Assembly (NCBI GenBank): GCA_034437615.1
Contig: DAOTTW010000170.1
Coordinates: forward strand, 1 to 5,581
Reading direction: 5' to 3'
Source: DAOTTW01 sp034437615
GTDB taxonomy: Bacteria; Chloroflexota; Anaerolineae; Aggregatilineales; Phototrophicaceae
DNA: 5,581 bases
Below the pieces are notes generated by a model. The model was not told the origin of the DNA and searched no databases. It saw nothing but the letters and a program-made list of their open reading frames with translations. Every line of letters starts with the position of its first letter. The first letter of the stretch is position 1. Shown here one piece after another: positions 1 to 5,581 of this stretch. The translations under genes were made by a program, and so were the position numbers.

Positions 1-110
1 ACCACCTTTTCGTTGATCCTTCCGTCGATGAGTTCCAACAAGCGGTTTGGATGAGCGGCCAGCAGTTGGTCAAACTCGGCCAATGTGTACAGCTTGTCTC
101 GGATGACCAT
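1..110 (-). CDS. Uma2-family (DUF820) putative endonuclease, N-terminal fragment
   Basis: This gene runs off the left edge, and only its first 36 codons are visible. The peptide starts MVIRDKLYTLAEFDQLL and continues through HPNRLLELIDGRI. The pattern 'Y-T-x-x-E-F-x-x-L ... R-x-E-L-I-D-G-x-I' is the usual opening of Uma2-family proteins, which have a PD-(D/E)XK nuclease-like fold. The catalytic Asp/Glu/Lys residues lie further downstream and cannot be checked. These proteins occur in many copies in cyanobacteria and Chloroflexota, and their biological role is poorly defined. The ATG at 110-108 is preceded by GGAG (120-117) with a 6-nt spacer, so the start is well supported. It lies on the same strand as the upstream operon, 123 bp after its last stop. 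A hairpin and a likely promoter sit between them, so it is probably transcribed separately. Confidence 0.75.
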   Translation of the reverse strand, partial: MVIRDKLYTLAEFDQLLAAHPNRLLELIDGRINEKV

Positions 111-143
111 ACGATGCTCCGGTTACGTTTGCTCGTGACGCCT

Positions 144-152
144 ATTCTAGCA
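144..152 (-). promoter_or_regulatory. Putative extended -10 promoter element for the Uma2-family gene
   Basis: Read on the minus strand, 152-144 is TGCTAGAAT. This is a TGn extension followed by TAGAAT, five of six matches to TATAAT. A start site about 6-8 nt further on would give a leader of roughly 30 nt containing the GGAG ribosome-binding site. I see no good -35 box at 16-18 bp upstream, which is tolerated for extended -10 promoters. The assignment rests on a short motif and its position only. Confidence 0.4.
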
Positions 153-204
153 GATGCCGTGACTACTTCAGGATGGGTGTACTTGCATTCAGTGGCAGTT
201 TAGC

Positions 205-224
205 GGACGCGCAGAAGCGCGTCC
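205..224. repeat. Perfect 8-bp inverted repeat (hairpin) downstream of the ygeY-like gene
   Basis: The arms GGACGCGC (205-212) and GCGCGTCC (217-224) pair perfectly around the 4-nt loop AGAA. The hairpin begins 9 nt after the stop codon of the minus-strand hydrolase gene. It could therefore terminate or stabilise the 3' end of the folD-deaminase-hydrolase transcript. No T-run follows on either strand: the minus-strand continuation is GCTAAACTGCC. It is thus not a canonical intrinsic terminator. It could also be one copy of a dispersed palindromic repeat. Confidence 0.6.
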
Positions 225-233
225 CTACTTATG

Positions 234-1439
234 TCACCGCGCTGCTTGCCGCAAGATGGCGGGCAGGAGCGCGTACCACTCAGTGGCCTGCACGACTTCT
301 TCGAGCACGACCTGATCTTGCACGGTATGCGCGTGGAGTTCGTCGCCGGGGGCAAAGCCAATGCAGGGGATGCCAGCTTTGCCAGCCCAGTAGATGCCAT
401 TGGTCGAGAAATCCCATTTGCCGGTGGTCGTCGGCCAACCCAGCGCTTTGCCCGTTTCAACGCCTGCCTGGACCAGCGGATGATCTTCGGGGAAGGCCCA
501 CGCCGGATAAATCTTTTCCAGCGGAAAGACGAAACCCGTATAACTTGGCTCGTCGTACATCAAAATCGACACGTCAATATCGCTGCGTTCGCCAACGATG
601 TCCTTCAGGCGTTGCAACTCGTCCTGTGGTTCTTCGCCAAACGTCAGGCGGCGGTCTACGTAGGCGATAGCCTCATCCGGCACAGCGTTGATGCTAGGCG
701 TCTGCACGTGAATATCGGTGACGGTGATGCGCCCTTCACCCAGGAACGCATCGTTCTTGAACTGCGGTTCCAGCCCTTTAAGCGTTTCGATGATGGGCAG
801 CAGCTTGTAAATCGCATTATCACCCAGGTAGTTATTCGCAGCGTGGGCGCTTTTGCCTTTGGCCACAACTTTGAATTCCACGCGGCCTTTTTGCCCTCGG
901 TAGACGTTCATTTTGGTTGGCTCACCGATGACCACATAATCCGGCTTGATGCCTTCGGTCTGCACAAAGGCGTGTGGGGCGCTACCGTCATTCCATTCTT
1001 CCATATTGCCAAAGACGTAAGCTGTGATGCCATCCAGCAAGCCGAGTTCCTTCGCGATGGCCAGCCCGTAGATCATGCCGGGGGTGCTGCCCTTCTCGTC
1101 GCACGCGCCCCGCGCATACAACACGCCATCCTCGACCTTGCCTTCAAACGGGTCCCACTGCCATTCTGCCGGGTCGCCGATGCCAACGGTGTCGATGTGT
1201 GTGTCGTAGAGCAGGATCGTATCGCCGTTGCCGATGCGCCCGACGACGTTGCCCATTTTATCCCACCAGATTTCATCGAAGCCCAATTTTCGCATTTCGG
1301 CCTCGCAGCGTTCGCCCACTTCGCGAATCTGGCTGTTCATGCTGGGGATGGCCACGATTTCGCGGAAGAAGGCCAGGATGTCGTCGTGATGCTCTGCAAC
1401 ACGTGCGCGTATGTTGTCGATGATGTCTTGTGCGACCAT
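234..1439 (-). CDS. ygeY: YgeY-type M20-family metallohydrolase (selenium-metabolism/purine-cluster hydrolase)
   Basis: The 401-residue product is a cytosolic zinc-dependent M20 amidohydrolase with no signal peptide, of normal length for the YgeY subgroup. Predicted metal ligands are H81 in DTHIDTV, D114 in GACDEKG, E148, E173 in IGEP and H371 in LHAHT. E147 of the EE pair would be the catalytic base. The dimerisation (lid) domain spans roughly residues 180-300. The stretches VYRGQKGRVE (179-188), DRRLTFGE (262-269), FPEDH (316-320), FSTNG (344-348) and GFAPGDE (361-367) resemble YgeY more than ArgE, DapE or carboxypeptidase G2. The family is encoded in anaerobic purine/urate degradation clusters, but its exact substrate is not firmly established. 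The ATG at 1439 is preceded by AGGA with a 9-nt spacer. It is the last gene of a three-gene minus-strand unit, 107 bp after the deaminase stop. That gap (1440-1546) holds nothing I recognise beyond a weak CCGC/GCGG dyad. A peptidase or acylamino-acid deacylase role remains possible. Confidence 0.85.
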   Translation of the reverse strand: MVAQDIIDNIRARVAEHHDDILAFFREIVAIPSMNSQIREVGERCEAEMRKLGFDEIWWDKMGNVVGRIGNGDTILLYDTHIDTVGIGDPAEWQWDPFEGKVEDGVLYARGACDEKGSTPGMIYGLAIAKELGLLDGITAYVFGNMEEWNDGSAPHAFVQTEGIKPDYVVIGEPTKMNVYRGQKGRVEFKVVAKGKSAHAANNYLGDNAIYKLLPIIETLKGLEPQFKNDAFLGEGRITVTDIHVQTPSINAVPDEAIAYVDRRLTFGEEPQDELQRLKDIVGERSDIDVSILMYDEPSYTGFVFPLEKIYPAWAFPEDHPLVQAGVETGKALGWPTTTGKWDFSTNGIYWAGKAGIPCIGFAPGDELHAHTVQDQVVLEEVVQATEWYALLPAILRQAAR

Positions 1440-1546
1440 GTTATTTTGTCCTGTGCGTTATTGATATTGGGCTATATGTACCGCAAAGCGGCCTATAACG
1501 CAATGATGCACATGAGAGCAGGCTTTTCTGTGCGGTCTTGCAACCT

Positions 1547-2899
1547 CTAGTCGCCGTTGATGAGTTGCTCAGATAGCGTGTTGTGTTGTTCGATCAGCAC
1601 GGGCAGGTCAGCCGTCAACAGGTGGCCATCTTGCACGACGACATTGCCGTTAATCACTGACAGGTCAACGTTGGTGGATTGGCAGAAGATCAACGCTGCT
1701 GTTGGGTCATGCTGTGCGCCGGCAAAACCGATCTGATCCAGGCGATAGGCGACAAAATCTGCGGACATGCCTACTGCAAGCTGCCCGATGTCATCCCGTC
1801 CTAGCACTGACGCGCCGCCACGTGTCGCTAAGCGCAGCGCTTCACGGGCGCTCATCGCCGCTGGGTCGCCGTTGACGCGCTGCAAGAGCATGGCCTGACG
1901 TGCTTCGTTCAGCAGGTGGCCACTGTCGTTAGAGGCAGAGCCATCGACGCCTAGCCCGACCTTCACCTGAGCGTCCAGCATGGCGCGAACAGGGGCAATG
2001 CCAGAGGCTAGGCGCATGTTGCTATTGGGGCAGTGGCAGACGCCTGTGCCTGTGCGCCCGAACAAGCCGATTTCGTCCTGATTGAGTTGCACACAATGCG
2101 CGTGCCATACGTCATCCCCGACCCAACCAACCGATGCGACATAATCGCCGGGGCGCTGCTTGAAGTGTTGCAGCCCGTAATCAATATCCTTCTGGTTTTC
2201 TGCGAGGTGTGTATGCAGGTGTACGCCGTAGCTACGGGCCAACGCAGCCGATTCACGCATTAAATCCTGCGAGACGGTGAAGGGTGAACAGGGCGCGACC
2301 ACGACCCGCAGCATGGCATAACGTGAGGCGTCGTGATATTGCTCGATGACCCGGCGCGTGTCCTGCAAGATGAACGTTTCATCCTCAACGACGCTATCCG
2401 GCGGCAGGCCACCCTTGCTTGCGCCCACGCTCATCGACCCGCGTGCAGCATGAAAGCGAAGGCCGATTTCCTGCGCAGCCTGTATCTGCTGATCGAGTTT
2501 GCAATCATTGGGGTAGATGTAGAGGTGGTCGCTAGATGTCGTGCAGCCCGATAGCATGAGTTCGGCCATCGCCAGCTTAGATGCGGTGTAGATGTGCTGT
2601 GAACGCAAACCCGCCCAGATGGGGTACAGCGTCACCAGCCAATCGAAAAGTTCGTTATCCTGCGCGATGACGCGGGTCAGGCTTTGCACCATATGATGAT
2701 GCGTATTCACCAGCCCAGGAATAACGACATGCTGGCTTAAATCCAGCACGGTATCGGCGTCGGTTTGCGGCATGTCGTCCAGCGTGCCGACGGCTTCTAT
2801 GATGTTATCACGGACGAAGATTGCGCCGTGCTGGATTTCGCGCTGTTGATCGTCCATTGTGACCAGCGTGTGTATGTTTTTTGCAAGCAAGGTGCTCAC
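1547..2899 (-). CDS. 8-oxoguanine deaminase-type amidohydrolase (AtzB/TrzN-like metal-dependent hydrolase)
   Basis: The 450-residue protein has the layout of a cytosolic amidohydrolase-superfamily deaminase. It has a small N-terminal beta-sandwich part, then a TIM barrel opening at VIPGLVNTHHH. In numbering from the GTG at 2899, predicted metal and catalytic residues are H67 and H69 (THHH), H231 with E234 (THLAE), H268 (HAHCV) and D319 (VDGSASND). The segments GCTTSSDH, RGSMSVGASKGGLPPDS, APCSPFTVS and RLASGIAPVR match the subgroup annotated as 8-oxoguanine deaminase (8-oxoguanine to urate plus ammonia). Isocytosine, guanine or s-triazine substrates cannot be excluded by reading. I prefer the GTG at 2899-2897 because it gives the typical MSTLL..N..TLVTMDD start and has AAAAGG 8 nt upstream. 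An upstream in-frame GTG at 2935 would add 12 residues and has no ribosome-binding site. It lies between folD (79-bp gap) and the ygeY-like gene, suggesting a purine-related operon. Confidence 0.85.
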   Translation of the reverse strand: MSTLLAKNIHTLVTMDDQQREIQHGAIFVRDNIIEAVGTLDDMPQTDADTVLDLSQHVVIPGLVNTHHHMVQSLTRVIAQDNELFDWLVTLYPIWAGLRSQHIYTASKLAMAELMLSGCTTSSDHLYIYPNDCKLDQQIQAAQEIGLRFHAARGSMSVGASKGGLPPDSVVEDETFILQDTRRVIEQYHDASRYAMLRVVVAPCSPFTVSQDLMRESAALARSYGVHLHTHLAENQKDIDYGLQHFKQRPGDYVASVGWVGDDVWHAHCVQLNQDEIGLFGRTGTGVCHCPNSNMRLASGIAPVRAMLDAQVKVGLGVDGSASNDSGHLLNEARQAMLLQRVNGDPAAMSAREALRLATRGGASVLGRDDIGQLAVGMSADFVAYRLDQIGFAGAQHDPTAALIFCQSTNVDLSVINGNVVVQDGHLLTADLPVLIEQHNTLSEQLINGD

Positions 2900-2907
2900 A
2901 GATTTTG

Positions 2908-2913
2908 CCTTTT
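2908..2913 (-). promoter_or_regulatory. Ribosome-binding site that decides the deaminase start
   Basis: Minus-strand AAAAGG (2913-2908) stands 8 nt before the GTG at 2899. The alternative GTG at 2935 has only CTTCTGTAACATAC in front of it, with no purine-rich Shine-Dalgarno match. This supports the shorter 450-residue product. Confidence 0.6.
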
Positions 2914-2978
2914 GTACGTGTGGCTCTGCGGGCACGTATGTTACAGAAGGCGATTGCCTGCGGCTATGGCCAATTGCT

Positions 2979-3866
2979 TCAGTTCTGGTCGCCCGTGATT
3001 TGCCTGGCGGCCTTTAGCGTGTTGCTGAGCAGCATCGTAATCGTCATGGGGCCGACGCCACCGGGCACAAAGTTAAGCCAGCTTGCGACCTCTTTGGCGG
3101 CGTCGTAAGCGACATCACCTACCCAGCGATACCCACGTTCGTCGGATGGATCGTCAACCTGGTTGGTGCCCACGTCGATGACGATTGCGCCCGGTTTCAG
3201 CCAAGCAGCCTGCACGTATTCGGGTTTGCCCAACGCGGCTATCAGGATGTCGGCCTGCTTGATTTTGCCGGGGATGTCTTGCGTGCGGCTGTGGCAGATG
3301 GTAACGGTGGCGTTGGCTTTCGTCAGCATCAGCGCCATCGGCATCCCGACGATATTACTGCGTCCGAGCACAACGGCATGTTTGCCGGATAGATCGACGC
3401 CTGTTTCTTGCAGCAGCACCATGCAGCCTGTCGGCGTGGCGGGCGTAAAGCGTGGCTGGCGGCCCTTCATGGCCAGCGCGCCGATATTGACCGGGTGGAA
3501 GCCGTCCACGTCTTTATCGAGGCTGACTGTGCTGAGGATGGTCTCCTCGTCTACATGATCCGGCAAGGGCACTTGTACGAGAATGCCGTGAATGCGCTGA
3601 TCGGCGTTCAGGGCTTCGACCTTCGCCTTAACCTCGGCTTCGCTGCTGTTGCTGGGCATCTCGTGCGCAATTGAGTAGATGCCAGCGCGTTCGCAGGCGC
3701 GGCGCTTCATGCGTACATACATATGGGATGCCGGGTCATCGCCGACGAGCACCACGCCTAGCCCCGGCGGGAAGCCATGCCTGGCTTCAAATTGTGCTGC
3801 TTGCTGCTTGATGTCTGCTCTCATGCGCTTTGCGATAGCGCGTCCGTCTAAAATTTGTGCGCTCAT
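2979..3866 (-). CDS. folD: Bifunctional 5,10-methylenetetrahydrofolate dehydrogenase / 5,10-methenyltetrahydrofolate cyclohydrolase
   Basis: FolD interconverts methylene-, methenyl- and 10-formyl-tetrahydrofolate with NADP(H) in the cytosol. The 295-residue length is normal. The catalytic N-terminal domain shows VGDDPASHMYVRMK with Y50 and the catalytic lysine K54, GILVQVPLP with Q98 (94-102), and KDVDGFHPVNIG with D121 (118-129). The Rossmann NADP-binding domain shows GRSNIVGMP (168-176), CHSRT (191-195), IDVGTN (230-235) and the folate-site signature PGGVGPMT (268-275). All key residues are intact. The ATG at 3866 gives the standard MSAQILDGRAIA start. Its AAGGAG Shine-Dalgarno (3885-3880) is unusually far away at 13 nt. 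It is the first gene of the minus-strand unit, so its promoter should lie in 3867-4165, but I could not find a convincing one. Next to two purine-catabolism-type genes it may handle one-carbon units from ring breakdown as well as housekeeping folate flux. Confidence 0.97.
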   Translation of the reverse strand: MSAQILDGRAIAKRMRADIKQQAAQFEARHGFPPGLGVVLVGDDPASHMYVRMKRRACERAGIYSIAHEMPSNSSEAEVKAKVEALNADQRIHGILVQVPLPDHVDEETILSTVSLDKDVDGFHPVNIGALAMKGRQPRFTPATPTGCMVLLQETGVDLSGKHAVVLGRSNIVGMPMALMLTKANATVTICHSRTQDIPGKIKQADILIAALGKPEYVQAAWLKPGAIVIDVGTNQVDDPSDERGYRWVGDVAYDAAKEVASWLNFVPGGVGPMTITMLLSNTLKAARQITGDQN

Positions 3867-3879
3867 GGTGTGTCCATGT

Positions 3880-3885
3880 CTCCTT
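3880..3885 (-). promoter_or_regulatory. Strong but distant ribosome-binding site of folD
   Basis: Minus-strand AAGGAG (3885-3880) is the only strong Shine-Dalgarno match before folD, but it lies 13 nt from the ATG, longer than usual. An out-of-frame ATG at 3877-3875 follows it by only 2 nt. It opens a four-codon frame (M-D-T-P) whose TGA overlaps the folD ATG as ATGA. A weaker GGA 6 nt before the folD ATG may serve instead. Confidence 0.5.
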
Positions 3886-3894
3886 GTGTATTTT

Positions 3895-3915
3895 TAGCTG
3901 CATTGTTGCCAGCTA
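3895..3915. repeat. Inverted repeat in the folD leader
   Basis: TAGCTG (3895-3900) and CAGCTA (3910-3915) form a 6-bp inverted repeat with a 9-nt spacer. On the minus strand the second arm is followed directly by AAAAA and then the folD ribosome-binding site. It could be an operator half-site pair or a small 5'-UTR hairpin. With this arm length chance occurrence is possible. Confidence 0.35.
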
Positions 3916-4060
3916 TACGTGTGGTGCCTGTAGGGTCTACGTCGTGATTCTGTGCAATTTTTAACATGCGCTTAGGTCGCGTTTTTGGCTTTGCCCTGGC
4001 CCTTTGCTGTTGTCAAAGCATGTGTACAACTCAACACAAGAAACCAACTCACAATACCCC

Positions 4061-4080
4061 CTTTATCATGTACTATAAAG
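4061..4080. promoter_or_regulatory. Operator-like dyad overlapping a possible -10 box
   Basis: CTTTAT (4061-4066) and ATAAAG (4075-4080) form an inverted repeat with an 8-nt spacer. The right half overlaps the plus-strand TATAAA at 4074-4079. A 20-bp dyad covering a -10 is a typical place for repressor binding, here upstream of the pilin-like gene by about 85 bp. No regulator gene is in the window, so the binding protein is unknown. Confidence 0.35.
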
Positions 4081-4155
4081 GTCAGATTTGCCCGCTTAGC
4101 ACATTGATTTAACCTGTATGGATTTTCGGCAAGCAGATGATCGTATCAACCGTTC

Positions 4156-4160
4156 GAGGA
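4156..4160 (+). promoter_or_regulatory. Ribosome-binding site that decides the pilin-like gene start
   Basis: GAGGA (4156-4160) stands 5 nt before the ATG at 4166. Other in-frame ATGs at 4118 and 4199 have no Shine-Dalgarno match. This fixes the start at 4166 and gives a 23-residue leader before the predicted prepilin cleavage site. Confidence 0.65.
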
Positions 4161-4165
4161 TTGCG

Positions 4166-5581
4166 ATGAAGCGCTGCACAGACAACACACAACAACCGAT
4201 GCCACAACAACGGCATCACGACCCAGAGCGCGGCCAGGCGTTAGTCGAGTACGTCCTGATCCTGGCGCTGTTCATTGTCGGGTTTGCGGTCGCGATTGCA
4301 GCGACTGGCCCGGTTATCGGCAATGTCTTTAGTAATACGGTGTATAACCTGGTGGGCGCAGACCCCGAAGTGGCGTCCCTGGATGCGACGGAAAACCCCT
4401 TTGCGGACGTGGAGCAATTCTGGGAGACCGTGACGATTGTCGCATCGCTCACGCCGCCAGAAGAACCGTTGCCGCCGCGCACACAACCGCCATCAACGGC
4501 GACGTTTACGCCGGGGCCACCACCAACGGCGACACCCATCGTCCCGACCGATACGCCGACGCCCTCCAAGACGCCGGTGCCACCACCGCCGGAGCCTGAT
4601 CTGCGGCTGAATTATCCATTTACGGATTCTGGGGTGCCTGGCGCGGACGAGACGTGGCGCTTGCAAAACGACTTCGCGCTGAACGCAGAGCTTGGCTACT
4701 TCGATTGGTACGGTGTGTACTACCCGGATGCCGAACTCAGTGGCGACTCGGTGGGTGAAGGCTATAACGAAGACGTTTTCGGTGAGAATTACGGCCAACT
4801 GGATTTTAACTTCACAGGTGGCGCGATCTTCGACCAGCCGGCTGATAACTTCGGTGTGCAATGGCGTCGTGTGATTAACGTCGGCACCGACTCATCCGAC
4901 GAGACCACGCTGCAATTCCGCGTCAACAACGCCAACGACGGCTTCCGCATCTGGATTCTGGGTGGCATCTATGGCGGCACACCAAGCCTGACCAATGGCG
5001 ACGACAGCAACTGTTCAAACCAGCTTGTGCCGGGAGAATCGCGCATTGTGACCAGCGGAGGCCCTGCTTATAGCCCTGGGGCTGGGCGCACCTTTGGCGA
5101 CCAGGACCCGCATGTCGGTTATGCGCCCGTTGCGAACCCAACTGCTGATACGGCGTCTACTGAATGCTTGCTGGCGGATTACTGGATAGCGGGGTCGCAC
5201 AGCAATATCGTGATCGAGCGCACCATCCCGAACGGCAACTACGTCATACAGGTCGATTACTTCGATCAGACGGGCAGTGCGGTCTTCGATATGGACATCA
5301 CGAACCCGGACCTGCTGGTTAACCCGGATGACGCGCTGGTGGATAACAGCGGTGTCGAACAGACGGGAACGCCGTTCTGCGCCTGGTCGCGCAATAACAC
5401 GGCCAGTTATCCGTTTGACCGTCATGCCAACTCGCTACCGAATACCTGGGACGAATTCCTGCCGGGTGAACGCTTCCCGGAGGGGCAACGCTGCCACCTG
5501 GAATTGCGCGGTTTCATCCCGGTTCCTGATACAGCGACGAACCCAACGTTGACCTTTTACGATGCCTGGGATTTGCGCACG
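4166..5581 (+). CDS. Flp/Tad-type prepilin-like N-terminus fused to a PA14-like ectodomain (partial, runs off right edge)
   Basis: The frame is open for 472 codons to the last base, with no stop, so the C-terminus is missing. Residues 1-23 are a polar leader. ERGQALVEYVLIL follows, with predicted cleavage after G23 and the Glu+5 (E28) and Tyr+6 (Y29) typical of Flp/TadE-type prepilins. The hydrophobic helix covers about 30-47. A Thr/Pro-rich stalk (about 96-143, TATPIVPTDTPTPSKTP style) leads to an exported beta-rich region. Residues about 175-380 resemble a divergent PA14 domain: WYGVYYPDAELSG, LDFNFTGGA, DNFGVQWRRV, LQFRVNNANDGFRIWILGG, then ADYW and NGNYVIQVDYFDQTG. An insertion of about 70 residues (268-337) carrying C283 and C334 splits it. 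Residues about 381-472 start another domain (C405, C443, LTFYDAWDLRT). The start at 4166 has GAGGA 5 nt upstream; an in-frame ATG at 4118 lacks one. Classical Flp pilins are far smaller, so this is more likely a minor or tip adhesin or a surface-anchored protein. Ligand and partners are unknown. Confidence 0.8.
   Translation, partial: MKRCTDNTQQPMPQQRHHDPERGQALVEYVLILALFIVGFAVAIAATGPVIGNVFSNTVYNLVGADPEVASLDATENPFADVEQFWETVTIVASLTPPEEPLPPRTQPPSTATFTPGPPPTATPIVPTDTPTPSKTPVPPPPEPDLRLNYPFTDSGVPGADETWRLQNDFALNAELGYFDWYGVYYPDAELSGDSVGEGYNEDVFGENYGQLDFNFTGGAIFDQPADNFGVQWRRVINVGTDSSDETTLQFRVNNANDGFRIWILGGIYGGTPSLTNGDDSNCSNQLVPGESRIVTSGGPAYSPGAGRTFGDQDPHVGYAPVANPTADTASTECLLADYWIAGSHSNIVIERTIPNGNYVIQVDYFDQTGSAVFDMDITNPDLLVNPDDALVDNSGVEQTGTPFCAWSRNNTASYPFDRHANSLPNTWDEFLPGERFPEGQRCHLELRGFIPVPDTATNPTLTFYDAWDLRT

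Larger units (their letters stand above)
3867..4165. promoter_or_regulatory. Divergent intergenic region between folD and the pilin-like gene
   Basis: This 299-bp stretch separates two divergent transcription units and must hold both promoters. On the plus strand TATAAA at 4074-4079 (five of six to TATAAT) is a possible -10 for the pilin-like gene, but no matching -35 is visible. On the minus strand TTGACA at 4016-4011 matches the -35 consensus perfectly, but no -10 follows at 16-18 bp. Two dyads are listed separately. I see no riboswitch-like conserved element, tRNA or coding region here. The stretch is visibly richer in A and T than the flanking genes, as expected for a regulatory spacer. 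Confidence 0.55.

Noticed and set aside
231..1550. A 439-codon plus-strand open frame lying antisense to the ygeY-like gene
   Set aside because: It mirrors the minus-strand hydrolase codon by codon and shows no recognisable family motif, whereas the minus strand has all M20 ligands. The open antisense frame is a by-product of the codon usage.
2897..2935. The longer deaminase start at the GTG at 2935
   Set aside because: There is no ribosome-binding site before it, and the extra 12 residues do not resemble the family N-terminus. The GTG at 2899 has AAAAGG at 8 nt and the usual MSTLL start.
4011..4016. A perfect minus-strand TTGACA as the folD -35 box
   Set aside because: At a 16-18 bp spacing the sequence is CAAAGC/AAAGCC, with no resemblance to TATAAT, so I do not call a promoter there.
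4178..4206. Two copies of ACAACAAC in the pilin leader as a direct repeat
   Set aside because: They are short, within coding sequence, and explained by Gln/Asn/Pro codons.
4216..4569. A minus-strand frame rich in Gly and Val opposite the pilin-like stalk
   Set aside because: It is the reverse reading of the Thr/Pro-rich linker (ACG/CCG/CCA codons). The plus-strand frame has a Shine-Dalgarno, a prepilin motif and continuous homology-like patterning.
4493..5425. Minus-strand open frames opposite the PA14-like region
   Set aside because: They overlap each other and the coherent plus-strand frame, have Arg/Trp-rich composition typical of shadow frames, and show no family motif.

Overview
The window looks like chromosomal DNA of a free-living bacterium, most likely a member of the Chloroflexota (Anaerolineae-like). 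This assignment is an inference from three things: a Flp-type pilin N-terminus joined through a Thr/Pro-rich linker to a large beta-rich ectodomain, a Uma2-family gene, and a catabolic amidohydrolase/M20 gene pair. No rRNA or other taxonomic marker is present. I see no tRNA, CRISPR array, insertion sequence or phage gene.

Layout. Bases 1-110 hold the first 36 codons of a minus-strand Uma2-family (DUF820) gene that runs off the left edge, with its own Shine-Dalgarno sequence and a plausible extended -10 promoter. Bases 234-3866 hold three co-directional minus-strand genes. In transcription order these are folD (3866-2979), an 8-oxoguanine deaminase-type amidohydrolase (2899-1547) and a YgeY-type M20 metallohydrolase (1439-234). 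A perfect 8-bp hairpin at 205-224 lies just after the last stop. Bases 3867-4165 are a divergent intergenic region with two small dyads. From 4166 to the right edge a plus-strand gene is open for 472 codons without a stop. It encodes a prepilin-like protein with a G|QALVEY processing site, one transmembrane helix, a Pro/Thr-rich stalk and a divergent PA14-like domain interrupted by an insertion of about 70 residues. A further domain is cut by the window edge.

How the genes work together. The minus-strand trio reads as an operon for scavenging or breaking down purines. The deaminase would remove the amino group of an oxidised guanine or similar heterocycle. YgeY-family hydrolases are encoded in the anaerobic purine/urate degradation clusters of enterobacteria and Firmicutes. 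FolD would move folate-bound one-carbon units, which purine ring breakdown can supply. The link is inferred from gene order and family membership only. The divergent plus-strand gene is unrelated in function: a surface or pilus-associated protein probably handled by a Tad-type secretion system encoded elsewhere.

The most unusual item is the pilin-leader/PA14-like fusion at 4166-5581. The other point of note is the combination of folD, deaminase and ygeY in one transcription unit.
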